Part shown: piece by piece, positions 46,746 to 55,680 of the stretch
Layout: each line of letters begins with the position of its first letter
Numbering within the stretch: the stretch's first letter is position 1
Made by a program: the position numbers and the translations under genes
DNA from: Lachnospiraceae bacterium
GTDB lineage: Bacteria > Bacillota > Clostridia > Lachnospirales > Lachnospiraceae
Reading direction: 5' to 3'
NCBI GenBank assembly: GCA_902363665.1
Contig: CABJAW010000020.1
Coordinates: 9,030 to 73,029 of the forward strand
Length of the DNA: 64,000 nucleotides
Notes under the pieces: generated by a model
Databases searched by the model: none
What the model saw: only the letters and a program-made list of their open reading frames with translations
Told to the model about the DNA's origin: nothing

Positions 46746-46775
46746 AAAAAGAACGGCGGTTTTGCCGTTCTTTTT
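46746..46775 (+). terminator. intrinsic terminator of the sigma-54 operon
   Basis: AAAAAGAACGGC and GCCGTTCTTTTT form a perfect stem, with a T-run, 34 bases after the stop of the oxidoreductase gene. Confidence 0.9.
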
Positions 46776-46884
46776 GCGGTTCGGGTGAAATCCCTTCCCT
46801 GTTCGGAATAACCGGAATTAATTATGGAAATTTTCCCTCTTTGATGCTATAGTTTTCATAGTGAGTTATGGGAGGAAAGAGATT

Positions 46885-48237
46885 ATGGCATGCAGGACAA
46901 AACAGGTACAGATCAATATGCTTGACGGACCCATTTTTTCTGCAATGGTGCGATTCGCGATTCCGGTGCTGTTTTCCAGTATTTTTCAGCAGCTTTATAA
47001 TACGATGGATACCGTGATCGTGGGGCATACGCTCGGTGAGACAGCGCTTGCTGCAATCGGATCAGCGGCACCAGTGTATGATTTGTTGATGGGATTTGCG
47101 CTTGGAATGGGCAATGGACTGTCGATCGTGACAGCACGCAGCTATGGTTCAAAAGATGAAAACACATTAAAAAAATCGGTGGCAGGTTCACTTGTGATCG
47201 GGCTGGTATTGACAATTGTGCTGACTTTGATTACAAGAGTGGGACTGCTTCCGTTTCTGAAGCTTCTGAAAACACCGGAGGAGATTCTGGAGGAATCATA
47301 CCGGTACAGTTCATGCATTACACTGTTCATGGGCGTGACATTTGCTTACAACCTTGGGGCAGGTATTCTGCGGGCGGTCGGAAACAGCCTGATGCCGCTT
47401 GTGTTTCTGATTGTTTCGTCCGTGTTGAACATTGGCCTTGATCTCTGGTTTATCACGGGGCTTGGAATGGGCGTGCGCGGTGCGGCGGTCGCGACGGTGC
47501 TGGCGCAGGGCGTTTCGGTGATTCTGTGCGTACTGTATATTTTAAAGTCAGTCCGGATTTTGATTCCGTCAAAGCATCATTTTCAACCGGATAAAAAGCT
47601 GTATCTGGAAATGCTGGAGCAGGGCGGCTCGATGGGCTTGATGAACTGCCTCGTGTGCGCGGGCACGGCGATCCTTCAGACTGGAATCAACGACCTTGGC
47701 TATCTGGTGATTGCGGGTCATACGTCGGCACGGAAGCTGTTTTCATTTTTCCTGATGCCGCTGACGGCGATGGTGGCATCAGTTAACACGTTTGTGTCGC
47801 AGAATTTCGGCGCAGGGAAAATGAAACGGATTCGAAAGGCGATGAAGGCGGCCTATCTGTACAATGCGATTGTGACAGCCGTGCTTGTTCTGATGGTAAA
47901 TATTTTTGCGCCGCATCTGATTCGGTTTATTTCCGGATCGGAGAAGGCGGTGATTATTGAAAACGGGACGATGTACCTGCGCGTGGTCGCTCCGGCGTTT
48001 TTCGTCCTCGGAGTCATCAACAATACGCGGACGGCGCTCCAGGCGATAGGAAGCAAGGTTCTGCCGGTACTGTCGAGCATCATCGAGCTGATCGGAAAAG
48101 TTCTGTTTGTGCTTTTGCTGGTGCCGAAATTTCAGTATCAGGCGGTCATTTTTTGTGAGCCGGTAATCTGGTGCTTTATGGCCGTGGAGCTGGTGATCTC
48201 ATTCTGGAGAAATCCGTATATCCGGGCGGAAAAATAA
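46885..48237 (+). CDS. MATE-family efflux transporter
   Basis: About 450 residues, twelve membrane helices in two homologous halves. FAIPVLFSSIFQQLYNTMDTVIVG and the second-half repeat (LFSFFLMPLTAMVASVNTFVSQNFGAGK) are typical of NorM/DinF-like exporters driven by Na+ or H+. The start at 46885 follows GGAGGAAAGAG; the earlier in-frame GTG at 46861 has no site. Followed after 55 bases by the bile salt hydrolase, so bile acids are one possible substrate. Confidence 0.9.
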   Translation: MACRTKQVQINMLDGPIFSAMVRFAIPVLFSSIFQQLYNTMDTVIVGHTLGETALAAIGSAAPVYDLLMGFALGMGNGLSIVTARSYGSKDENTLKKSVAGSLVIGLVLTIVLTLITRVGLLPFLKLLKTPEEILEESYRYSSCITLFMGVTFAYNLGAGILRAVGNSLMPLVFLIVSSVLNIGLDLWFITGLGMGVRGAAVATVLAQGVSVILCVLYILKSVRILIPSKHHFQPDKKLYLEMLEQGGSMGLMNCLVCAGTAILQTGINDLGYLVIAGHTSARKLFSFFLMPLTAMVASVNTFVSQNFGAGKMKRIRKAMKAAYLYNAIVTAVLVLMVNIFAPHLIRFISGSEKAVIIENGTMYLRVVAPAFFVLGVINNTRTALQAIGSKVLPVLSSIIELIGKVLFVLLLVPKFQYQAVIFCEPVIWCFMAVELVISFWRNPYIRAEK

Positions 48238-48292
48238 GACATTATAATAAGGACATTTGTAAATATCAGCAAAAAGAAAGCGAGGACATGCT

Positions 48293-49276
48293 ATGTGTAC
48301 AGCAGCAACGTATCAGTCAAAAGATTTTTATATGGGAAGAACTCTGGACTATGAATTTTCCTACGGAGAGGAGATTGCGGTAATGCCGCGTAATTACCCG
48401 CTTGCCTTTCGGTTTGACGGGAAACTGGAGCATCACTATGCGATCATCGGAATGGCACATATGGCGGGTTTTCCCCTGTATTACGATGCGGTAAATGAAA
48501 AGGGGCTTGGCATGGCCGGGCTGAATTTTGTGGGAAACGCGGTTTACCGGGAGCCGAAGGAGGGATGCCGGAATGTGGCACAGTTTGAATTTATCCCGTG
48601 GATTCTTTCACAGTGTGCTACTCTTGCGGAAGCGAAATCACTTCTGGAAGAAATGAACCTCACCGGGACACCGTACAGCGAACAGCTTCCGTCTGCACAG
48701 CTGCACTGGATCATTGCGGATGCGACCGGTGCGATCACAGTAGAGTCGGTGGCGGACGGACTGAAGGTATACGAAAATCCGGTCGGAGTGCTTACCAATA
48801 ATCCACCGTTTGAGACACAGATGTTTTTGCTGAATAATTATATGAATCTGTCGGCAAAACAGCCGGAAAATCATTTTGCAAAGCAGATTCCGCTGCAGAC
48901 ATACAGCCGTGGCATGGGCGCATTGGGACTTCCGGGAGATCTGTCTTCGGCATCCAGATTTGCGAGAGTGGCATTTACGAAGCTTCATTCTGTTTCCGAT
49001 GACTCAGAGGAAAATAGTGTCGGTCAGTTTTTCCATATCCTTGGCTCAGTCGATCAGCAGAGGGGATGCTGTGAGGTAGCGGAAGGAAAATACGAGATCA
49101 CGATCTACACGTCCTGCTGGAATGCGCAGAGAGGAATTTATTACTATACAACGTACACTGGACGCCAGATCACGGCGGTTGATATGCACCGGGAAGATCT
49201 GGACGGCGCTAAGGTGGTCAGTTACCCGATGCTGCAGGAGGAGCGGATTTACTGGCAGCAGGAAATTCGCGGATAA
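48293..49276 (+). CDS. bsh: choloylglycine/bile salt hydrolase (Ntn hydrolase)
   Basis: Cleaves the amide of conjugated bile acids, or of penicillin V or N-acyl amides in sister enzymes. Cys 2 becomes the catalytic N-terminal residue after Met removal; Arg 16 and Asp 19 (GRTLDYE), Asn 78 (GLNF), Asn 170 (TNNPPF) and Arg 222/225 (SRFARV) line up with bile salt hydrolase active sites. Length 327 fits. No signal peptide, cytoplasmic. It follows the MATE gene in the same direction. Gut origin of the host is strongly suggested; the symbol is given on family similarity. Confidence 0.85.
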   Translation: MCTAATYQSKDFYMGRTLDYEFSYGEEIAVMPRNYPLAFRFDGKLEHHYAIIGMAHMAGFPLYYDAVNEKGLGMAGLNFVGNAVYREPKEGCRNVAQFEFIPWILSQCATLAEAKSLLEEMNLTGTPYSEQLPSAQLHWIIADATGAITVESVADGLKVYENPVGVLTNNPPFETQMFLLNNYMNLSAKQPENHFAKQIPLQTYSRGMGALGLPGDLSSASRFARVAFTKLHSVSDDSEENSVGQFFHILGSVDQQRGCCEVAEGKYEITIYTSCWNAQRGIYYYTTYTGRQITAVDMHREDLDGAKVVSYPMLQEERIYWQQEIRG

Positions 49277-49368
49277 GGCAGTAAGTTCTTGGAAAAATAA
49301 ATGCAGGAAGGGCAGTTGCCGGTTACGAAGTGGCTGCATGCTTGAATAAGAATACAAAATTTCCGAAA

Positions 49369-49410
49369 AAAACATCCCCCGACGGGGCTTCCGCGGGTGA
49401 TGTTTTTTTG
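49369..49410 (+). terminator. intrinsic terminator after bsh
   Basis: AACATCCCCCG pairs with CGGGTGATGTT around GACGGGGCTTCCG, followed by a TTTTTT run. Confidence 0.85.
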
Positions 49411-49449
49411 TTATAGTTTAACCGGGTAGCTGTCCGGTTATGAAATATC

Positions 49450-49580
49450 ACAAGGAGGGACCCGCTTGCGGAATCTCGTAAGGAGGGATCCATTTACGGA
49501 ATCTCGTAAGGAGGGATCCGTTTACGGAAAGATTCCTTACGAGCCTGGATTCCTTACGAGCCTGGATTCCTTATGATTCT
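49450..49580. repeat. nested tandem repeats: three 28-bp units then three 17-bp units in inverted register
   Basis: 28-bp units starting AAGGAGGGA at 49452, 49480 and 49508 are followed by 17-bp units starting ATTCC at 49532, 49549 and 49566. CTCGTAAGGA in the first array is the complement of TCCTTACGAG in the second, so units from the two arrays can pair in several alternative ways. No coding function is seen. Confidence 0.85.
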
Positions 49581-49584
49581 GCAA

Positions 49585-49614
49585 GTAGCGAAGCGGATTG
49601 CGAATATCCGCTTT
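49585..49614. repeat. dispersed hairpin element A, copy
   Basis: AAGCGGAT-TGCGAAT-ATCCGCTT, identical in its core to the copy near 6057, directly downstream of the nested repeats and preceded by GCAAGTAGCG, also shared with that copy (GCAAGTAGTG). Confidence 0.7.
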
Positions 49615-49701
49615 ACTGGATATTTATTTGTGTTCGTGAGTATGTAGTAAAAACGGAGATGGAATGCCTGCCTCATAAAAAGAAAAGGAGATCTTGAAAC
49701 A

Positions 49702-51225
49702 ATGAAAAAGCATGTTTTATTTTTTGCAGCATTTGCGGCTGCGTTTGGACTTAATGTCTGTGCAGCATCTGCTTCCACGCTGGTATACGGAAGCGGTGAT
49801 TACACGAGAATCAATCCGGCAATGGATGAGCACGGAGAAATCAATATTCTGCTGTTCAATGGCCTGACAGCACATGACGGAGAGAATCAGGTCGTTCCGG
49901 GTTTGGCAAAAAGCTGGGAGTTTGATGAGGAAACATGCACCTATACCTTCCATCTTGAAGAGGGCGTGAAGTGGCACGATGGTGAGGATTTTACTGCGAA
50001 TGACGTAAAATTTACGATCGAGTCGATCATGGATCCGGACAATGGCTCGGAGAATGCACCGAATTATGAGGATGTGGAAAAAATCGACGTGATTGATGAC
50101 TACACGATCGCATTTCAGCTGGATGCGCCGAATGTGGCATTTCTTGATTATATGACGATGGCAGTTCTTCCGGAGCATCTGTTGGAAGGCGAAAATATGC
50201 AGGAATCAGATTTCTTCCGCCATCCGATCGGTACCGGTCCGTATAAGCTGGCAGAGTGGGATGAGGGTCAGGCGATCACGCTGGAGAAGAATGAGGATTA
50301 TTTTAAAGGTGAGCCAAATATTGACGAGGTAATTTTCAAAATCGTTACAGATGACAATGCAAAGGCGATGCAGATGCAGTCAGGTGAGCTGGATCTTGCG
50401 CTGCTTACGCCAAAGGATGCACAGCTGTTTGCAGGTCAGGACGGCTATACCTGCTATGATATGAAGACCTCCGATTACCGTGGAATTCTCTTTAATTTCC
50501 AGAATGACTACTGGACAGAAAATAAGGATATCATTCCTGCCATCTGCTACGGCATTGACCGCGAGGCGATCGTCCAGTCAGTTCTGCTCGGAGAGGGTAT
50601 GACGGCGTATGGGCCGCTGCAGCGTAACATTTATAATAATGAAGACGTTGAACATTATGATTATAATCCGGAAAAGGCAAAAGAGATACTGGAGTCAGTT
50701 GGCTGTACAATGGGCGAGGATGGATTTTATTATCGAAATGATGAAAAGCTCGGCTTTGTAATCAGTGTCGGTGCAGGCGATCAGGTGCGTGTGGACATCG
50801 CACAGGCAGCAGCACAGCAGCTCAGAGAGATCGGACTTGATGTCAGCGTGGAAGTACCAGCGCAGGTTGACTGGGGCGGACAGATGGCGTATCTGATCGG
50901 CTGGGGAAGTCCATTTGATGCAGATGACCATACCTATAAAGTGTTCGGTACAGATAAGGGCGCCAATTATTCTGGATACTCAAACGAGCTGGTTGACCAG
51001 TATCTGACAGAGGCACGTCAGTCGGATGACAAAGCTGTTCGTGCTGAGGCGTATGATAAATTCCAGGAAGAGCTGGCGAAGGATCCTGCGTTTGCATTTA
51101 TCTGCTATATTGATGCCAATTATGTGGCAAAATCATCAATCGAGGGAATTGATGCAGATACCGTTATGGGACATCACGGTGTTGGAATCTTCTGGAATAT
51201 TACGGACTGGACGATTGCGGAGTAA
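49702..51225 (+). CDS. second peptide-type ABC substrate-binding protein
   Basis: 507 residues, SBP family 5, diverged from the protein at 38711. Signal MKKHVLFFAAFAAAFGLNVC...; LNVC is a weak lipobox, so lipidation is uncertain. Typical motifs are FHLEEGVKWHDGEDFTANDVKF and HPIGTGPYKL. AAAAGGAGATC precedes the ATG. First gene of a second importer operon with a fused ATPase and two permeases. Substrate not inferable. Confidence 0.9.
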   Translation: MKKHVLFFAAFAAAFGLNVCAASASTLVYGSGDYTRINPAMDEHGEINILLFNGLTAHDGENQVVPGLAKSWEFDEETCTYTFHLEEGVKWHDGEDFTANDVKFTIESIMDPDNGSENAPNYEDVEKIDVIDDYTIAFQLDAPNVAFLDYMTMAVLPEHLLEGENMQESDFFRHPIGTGPYKLAEWDEGQAITLEKNEDYFKGEPNIDEVIFKIVTDDNAKAMQMQSGELDLALLTPKDAQLFAGQDGYTCYDMKTSDYRGILFNFQNDYWTENKDIIPAICYGIDREAIVQSVLLGEGMTAYGPLQRNIYNNEDVEHYDYNPEKAKEILESVGCTMGEDGFYYRNDEKLGFVISVGAGDQVRVDIAQAAAQQLREIGLDVSVEVPAQVDWGGQMAYLIGWGSPFDADDHTYKVFGTDKGANYSGYSNELVDQYLTEARQSDDKAVRAEAYDKFQEELAKDPAFAFICYIDANYVAKSSIEGIDADTVMGHHGVGIFWNITDWTIAE

Positions 51226-51234
51226 GAAGCAAAA

Positions 51235-53421
51235 ATGGACGAATTATTAAAGGTAGAGCATCTGGCAATAAGCTTTCAGACAGATGCAGGAGAATTGGAG
51301 GCAGTGCGGGACGTAAGTTTTTCCTTGCGTCCTGGCGAGGTGCTGGCGATCGTCGGTGAATCGGGCTGCGGAAAAAGTGTGCTGTGTAAGTCAATTATGA
51401 AGCTTCTGCCGGGAAAAGCGAAAATGAAAAGCGGGAGTATCCGTATCAATGATACGGATATTTCTGCGTGTAAAGAAAAAGAAATGCAAAAGCTGCGGGG
51501 GCGGCTGTTTGCAATGGTATTTCAGGATCCGATGACTTCTTTAAATCCGACGATGACGATCGGTGCGCAGATTGCGGAAGCAATCCTGGTGCATCAGCCG
51601 AAAATGAAAAAGGAAGCGGTGCAAAAGCGGGTGCTGGAGCTGATGGAGCTGGTTGGAATCGACCGCCCGGAGGCACGGGCGAAGCTGTATCCGTGGAATT
51701 TTTCAGGTGGAATGCGGCAGCGCAGCGTACTGGCGATCGCACTTGCCTCTGATCCGGCGATTCTGATCGCGGATGAACCGACAACGGCGCTCGATGTGAC
51801 AATCCAGGCGCAGATCCTCGATCTTTTAAAGGAGATTCAGCACAGACTTGGCACAGCAACGATTCTTGTATCACACGATCTTGGTGTGGTGGCGCGTGTG
51901 GCGGACAGGGTGGCTGTGATGTATGCGGGTAAGATCTGCGAGATCGGCACGGCGGAGGAAATCTATTATGATCCGAAGCATCCGTACACGAAGGGACTTC
52001 TGCGGTCACTCCCGGCACTTTCCCACGGAAAAGAGACATTGCACACACTTCCCGGCATGCCGCCGTCGCTTGTGCATCCGCCGAAAGGCGACGCATTTGC
52101 CTGCCGTAATGAATCTGCGCTCGCAATTGATTATGAGCAGCAGCCGCCGATGTTCCGCGTATCAGATACGCATTATGCAGCGACGTGGCTGCTCGACGAG
52201 AGGGCGGCGAAGGTACGGGAGGAACTGGAGCGGCGTGAACGGGCAGAATTGCTTCAAGATGCAGGAAAAATAGATGAACTGACGTGGAAAAGAGAAAGCA
52301 TAAGTTCTGATAGCTCAAGAAAAAATGGTTCTAAAAAGCAAAGCTTTGCAGAACCTGAACACAAAAGCCGTACGTTGTCAGGTGAAGTGAAGGAAAAGCT
52401 TCAAGAGAATGTATTGCCAGATACGAGCGGACAGGAGCTTCAAAATAAAAAAATTCAAAAAAACAGAGAAGAAAGTGTGCAGAACGCATCTGAAAGATAT
52501 ACAGAAATCGAAAACAGACAGAAGATAATTGAGCATGCTCAGACCGGCCTCCTCCTCGACGTTCGCCATCTTACACAGGTCTTCCCCCTGACGAAAAAGC
52601 TGGCGGTGCGTGCGGTGGATGATGTTTCGTTCCAGATCAGAGGCGGAGAGATTTTTGGTCTGGTCGGAGAATCCGGATCCGGAAAATCAACGGTTGCGCG
52701 GTGTGTGATGAATATTTATCGTCCGGCAGGAGGACAGATTTTGTATCGTGGAATAGATACCGGAAATCGAATGGCAGTGCGAAAAAACCGTGTCCTTCTG
52801 CAGCAGGGGCGCCAGATGATCTTCCAGGATTCTGCATCAAGCCTCAATCAGAGAATGAAGGTGGAGGATATTGTGATGGAGCCGATGCGGCTGGCGCATC
52901 GCCGTCCGCCACGTGGTTCTTATCGGGCAGAGGCTGCATATCAGCTGAAATACGTTGGACTGGATGAATCCTGTCTCGATAAATATCCGTCAGAGCTTTC
53001 CGGAGGACAGCGGCAGCGGATAGCGATCGCGCGTGCCGTGAGCATGGAGCCGGAGCTTCTGGTGGCAGATGAACCGATCGCATCGCTGGATGTATCGATC
53101 CAGGCGCAGATCGTAAATCTGTTCCGCCATCTGCAAAGAGAACACGGATTTTCGATTCTCTTTATTGCGCATGACCTGGCAATGGTCGAATTTCTCTGTG
53201 ATCGGGTGGGGGTGATGTACCACGGCCGACTGGTTGAGGTAGCTCCCTGCCATGAATTGTATCAGAATCCACTGCATCCGTATACGCAGGCACTGCTTTC
53301 GGCGATTCCGGTTCCGGATCCAGGGCGTGAGCGAGAGCGGAAAATGACAGAGTTTGAGCAGAGGTATGAGACGGCGGGCGTGCTGGTGGAAGTATCGCCG
53401 GGGCATTTTGTACTGAGGTAA
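51235..53421 (+). CDS. fused OppD-OppF type ATPase
   Basis: 728 residues containing two complete ABC domains of the peptide-importer type. Domain 1 (about 1-320): [25 protein letters not shown]. Domain 2 (about 440-728): [25 protein letters not shown]. The joining segment (about 325-435) is charged, low complexity and partly lysine-glutamine rich, unlike a conserved domain; base composition there is more A-rich than in the flanks. The Cys-rich OppD extension is reduced in domain 1. Ten bases after the binding-protein stop. Confidence 0.9.
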   Translation: MDELLKVEHLAISFQTDAGELEAVRDVSFSLRPGEVLAIVGESGCGKSVLCKSIMKLLPGKAKMKSGSIRINDTDISACKEKEMQKLRGRLFAMVFQDPMTSLNPTMTIGAQIAEAILVHQPKMKKEAVQKRVLELMELVGIDRPEARAKLYPWNFSGGMRQRSVLAIALASDPAILIADEPTTALDVTIQAQILDLLKEIQHRLGTATILVSHDLGVVARVADRVAVMYAGKICEIGTAEEIYYDPKHPYTKGLLRSLPALSHGKETLHTLPGMPPSLVHPPKGDAFACRNESALAIDYEQQPPMFRVSDTHYAATWLLDERAAKVREELERRERAELLQDAGKIDELTWKRESISSDSSRKNGSKKQSFAEPEHKSRTLSGEVKEKLQENVLPDTSGQELQNKKIQKNREESVQNASERYTEIENRQKIIEHAQTGLLLDVRHLTQVFPLTKKLAVRAVDDVSFQIRGGEIFGLVGESGSGKSTVARCVMNIYRPAGGQILYRGIDTGNRMAVRKNRVLLQQGRQMIFQDSASSLNQRMKVEDIVMEPMRLAHRRPPRGSYRAEAAYQLKYVGLDESCLDKYPSELSGGQRQRIAIARAVSMEPELLVADEPIASLDVSIQAQIVNLFRHLQREHGFSILFIAHDLAMVEFLCDRVGVMYHGRLVEVAPCHELYQNPLHPYTQALLSAIPVPDPGRERERKMTEFEQRYETAGVLVEVSPGHFVLR

Positions 53422-53450
53422 GAATTAAGACAGGTGGTAACAATAAAAAT

Positions 53451-54455
53451 ATGAAAAAGAATAAAGTATGGTATGTGACGAAAAAGCTTCTGATCTTCCT
53501 GGTCAGCCTGCTGCTTTTATCCGTTATTACCTTTTACATTTCAAGACTTGCGCCGGGTGATCCGCTGGTATCCTATTATGGTGACCGGGTGGAAAAGATG
53601 AGTACACAGGAGCGGGCATGGGCAGAAGAAAAGCTTGGTCTGCACGATCCCATCACGGTGCAGTATATCCGCTGGCTTGGAAATGCACTGCATGGAGATT
53701 TTGGAATTTCGTATAAATATAAAACAGATGTGCTGGAAGTAATTACGGGCAGAATCGGTAATACGCTGATCCTTGGTGGGGTTGGTTTTGTGCTTATTTT
53801 TGTACTGGCACTTTTGCTTGGCGTGTGGTGCGCATGGTACGAAGACCGCCTGCCGGATCAGATCATCTGCCGCATCGGCACGGTGAGCAGCTGCATTCCG
53901 GAGTTCTGGATGTCGCTACTGTTTATCCTGATTTTTTCCGTGCAGCTTCGCCTGCTTCCAAGCAGCGGTGCGTATACCATTGGAAAAAGTGATGATATTC
54001 TGAACCGGATACAGCATCTGATTTTGCCGATCACGATCGTCGTGCTTGGGCATCTATGGTATTATGCTTATATGGTTCGAAACAAGCTTCTTGAGGAAGT
54101 ACGGTCGGATTACGTGCTGCTCGCAAAATCAAAGGGGCTTGATAAAAGAAAAATTCTGTTTTGCCATTGCCTGCGGAATATTTTGCCATCGTATCTGAGC
54201 ATCATGGCGATCTCCGTACCGCACGTGCTCGGCGGCACGTATATCATCGAGACAGTATTTTCCTATCCGGGCATCGGTACGCTTTCCTATGAAAGCGCAC
54301 GTTATAAAGATTATAATCTGCTCATGGTGCTCTGCATCCTCTCAGGTGCGATCGTGATCCTCTGCAATATGGTTGCGCAGGCTATTAATGAGCACATTGA
54401 TCCGAGAATCCGGGCAAACGAGATGACAGAAGAATCGGAGGTGGTGAAACGATGA
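53451..54455 (+). CDS. second ABC importer permease (DppB/OppB-like)
   Basis: 334 residues, six membrane helices; FYISRLAPGDPLVSYYG and the ILGGVGFVLIFVLALLLGVW helix match the OppB family; the EAA loop region is LLAKSKGLDKRKILFCHCLRN. The ribosome binding site (AGGTGG) is weak and distant. ATGA overlap with the next gene. Confidence 0.88.
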   Translation: MKKNKVWYVTKKLLIFLVSLLLLSVITFYISRLAPGDPLVSYYGDRVEKMSTQERAWAEEKLGLHDPITVQYIRWLGNALHGDFGISYKYKTDVLEVITGRIGNTLILGGVGFVLIFVLALLLGVWCAWYEDRLPDQIICRIGTVSSCIPEFWMSLLFILIFSVQLRLLPSSGAYTIGKSDDILNRIQHLILPITIVVLGHLWYYAYMVRNKLLEEVRSDYVLLAKSKGLDKRKILFCHCLRNILPSYLSIMAISVPHVLGGTYIIETVFSYPGIGTLSYESARYKDYNLLMVLCILSGAIVILCNMVAQAINEHIDPRIRANEMTEESEVVKR

Positions 54456-55501
54456 GAATTTTACGACATCACCTGTATGACGGCGGCGGAGAAGTGCCGG
54501 AAGGAAAATCAACAATTGGGCATGGAGCGTACAGTGACGGAGCTGATAAGAGTTCTGAAATCGGTACGTTAAAAAATCTCAGTGAAGGCACAGTAGAAAA
54601 ACCAGACAGAGCAGATCCCGCCGATCCGTTTCAGATTGTCGGAATCCAGCCGTCATCCTCCACTCTGCCTGCCCCAAAAAAGAAATGGTACAAAGACAAG
54701 CCAGTCTTTTCTCTGCTGTTTCTCGCCATCGTCATCGGAGGCTGCCTGTGCTGCAAGCTGATTATGACAAAAGATCCGACGTATATGGATCTGATGAACT
54801 ACAACCGTGCGCCGGATCGGGAATTTTTGTTTGGCACAGATACGATGGGAAGGGATATTTTCTCGATGATCTGGTACGGAGGGCGAATTTCGCTGTTTAT
54901 CGGACTGTTTTCCACATTAATATCAACAATGATCGCAGTGGTATTCGGTGGAATCAGCGGCATCGCGCCGCAGTGGCTGGATACGCTGCTTATGCGGCTG
55001 ACAGAAATTCTTCTGAGCATTCCGAATCTGTTGCTCGTAATTTTACTGCAGGCGATTCTTGGAACACCAAACGTGGTAACGATCTCTGTTGTAATCGGTG
55101 TGACCAGCTGGACGAGCATTGCGAAGGTTGTGCGCACCGAGGTGCGCCAGATTCGAAGCAGTGAATATGTGATTGCATCGAGGTGTATGGGCGGCGGATT
55201 TTTCCATCTGCTGTGGCATCATCTGGCGCCAAACTTCGTTTCCTCGATCATGTTTATGGTCGTAATGAACATCCGCAGTGCGATCGTGTCCGAATCTACA
55301 TTAAGCTTCATGGGAATCGGTCTTCCACTTGAGATCATTTCCTGGGGAAGTATGCTTTCTCTCTCAGAAAAAGCGCTTCTTACCGGTTCGTGGTGGATCA
55401 TTCTGATCCCGGGCGTCTTTCTTGTGGTAACACTGCTGTGTATGACGGAGGTCGGAAATTATCTCAGAAGACAGGTAAATCAGAAGGAACGGAATTTGTA
55501 A
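54452..55501 (+). CDS. second ABC importer permease (DppC/OppC-like) with extended N-terminus
   Basis: 349 residues. The OppC core begins near residue 75 (KKKWYKDKPVFSLLFL); FLFGTDTMGRDIFSMIWYGGR is the family motif and VIASRCMGGGFFHLLWHHLAPN the EAA loop. The first about 70 residues are hydrophilic and low complexity, longer than the usual OppC cytoplasmic leader. Last gene of the importer operon. Confidence 0.87.
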   Translation: MRILRHHLYDGGGEVPEGKSTIGHGAYSDGADKSSEIGTLKNLSEGTVEKPDRADPADPFQIVGIQPSSSTLPAPKKKWYKDKPVFSLLFLAIVIGGCLCCKLIMTKDPTYMDLMNYNRAPDREFLFGTDTMGRDIFSMIWYGGRISLFIGLFSTLISTMIAVVFGGISGIAPQWLDTLLMRLTEILLSIPNLLLVILLQAILGTPNVVTISVVIGVTSWTSIAKVVRTEVRQIRSSEYVIASRCMGGGFFHLLWHHLAPNFVSSIMFMVVMNIRSAIVSESTLSFMGIGLPLEIISWGSMLSLSEKALLTGSWWIILIPGVFLVVTLLCMTEVGNYLRRQVNQKERNL

Positions 55502-55563
55502 AAGAAAGACATAAGTATTTTATAACGCTTGGATAAGGCAGACATATTCAGGCGTTTTTTGTT

Positions 55564-55592
55564 TTGTCATTTGAAGAAGCGTTTGATATACT
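55564..55592 (+). promoter_or_regulatory. promoter of the DUF3237-hydrolase gene
   Basis: TTGTCA at 55564-55569 and TATACT at 55587-55592, spacer exactly 17 bases, about 90 bases upstream of the ATG. Confidence 0.65.
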
Positions 55593-55680
55593 ATAGTTGA
55601 CGAAATATGAGAAAAGGCAGATAACGATCGAAGACCTGTTGCAGATACGCTAAAAATGGCAGAAAGGGATAAGCTGTAAG

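Noticed and set aside
49450..49580. 28-bp repeats as a CRISPR array
   Set aside because: Repeats are back to back with no unique spacers, and no cas genes are present.
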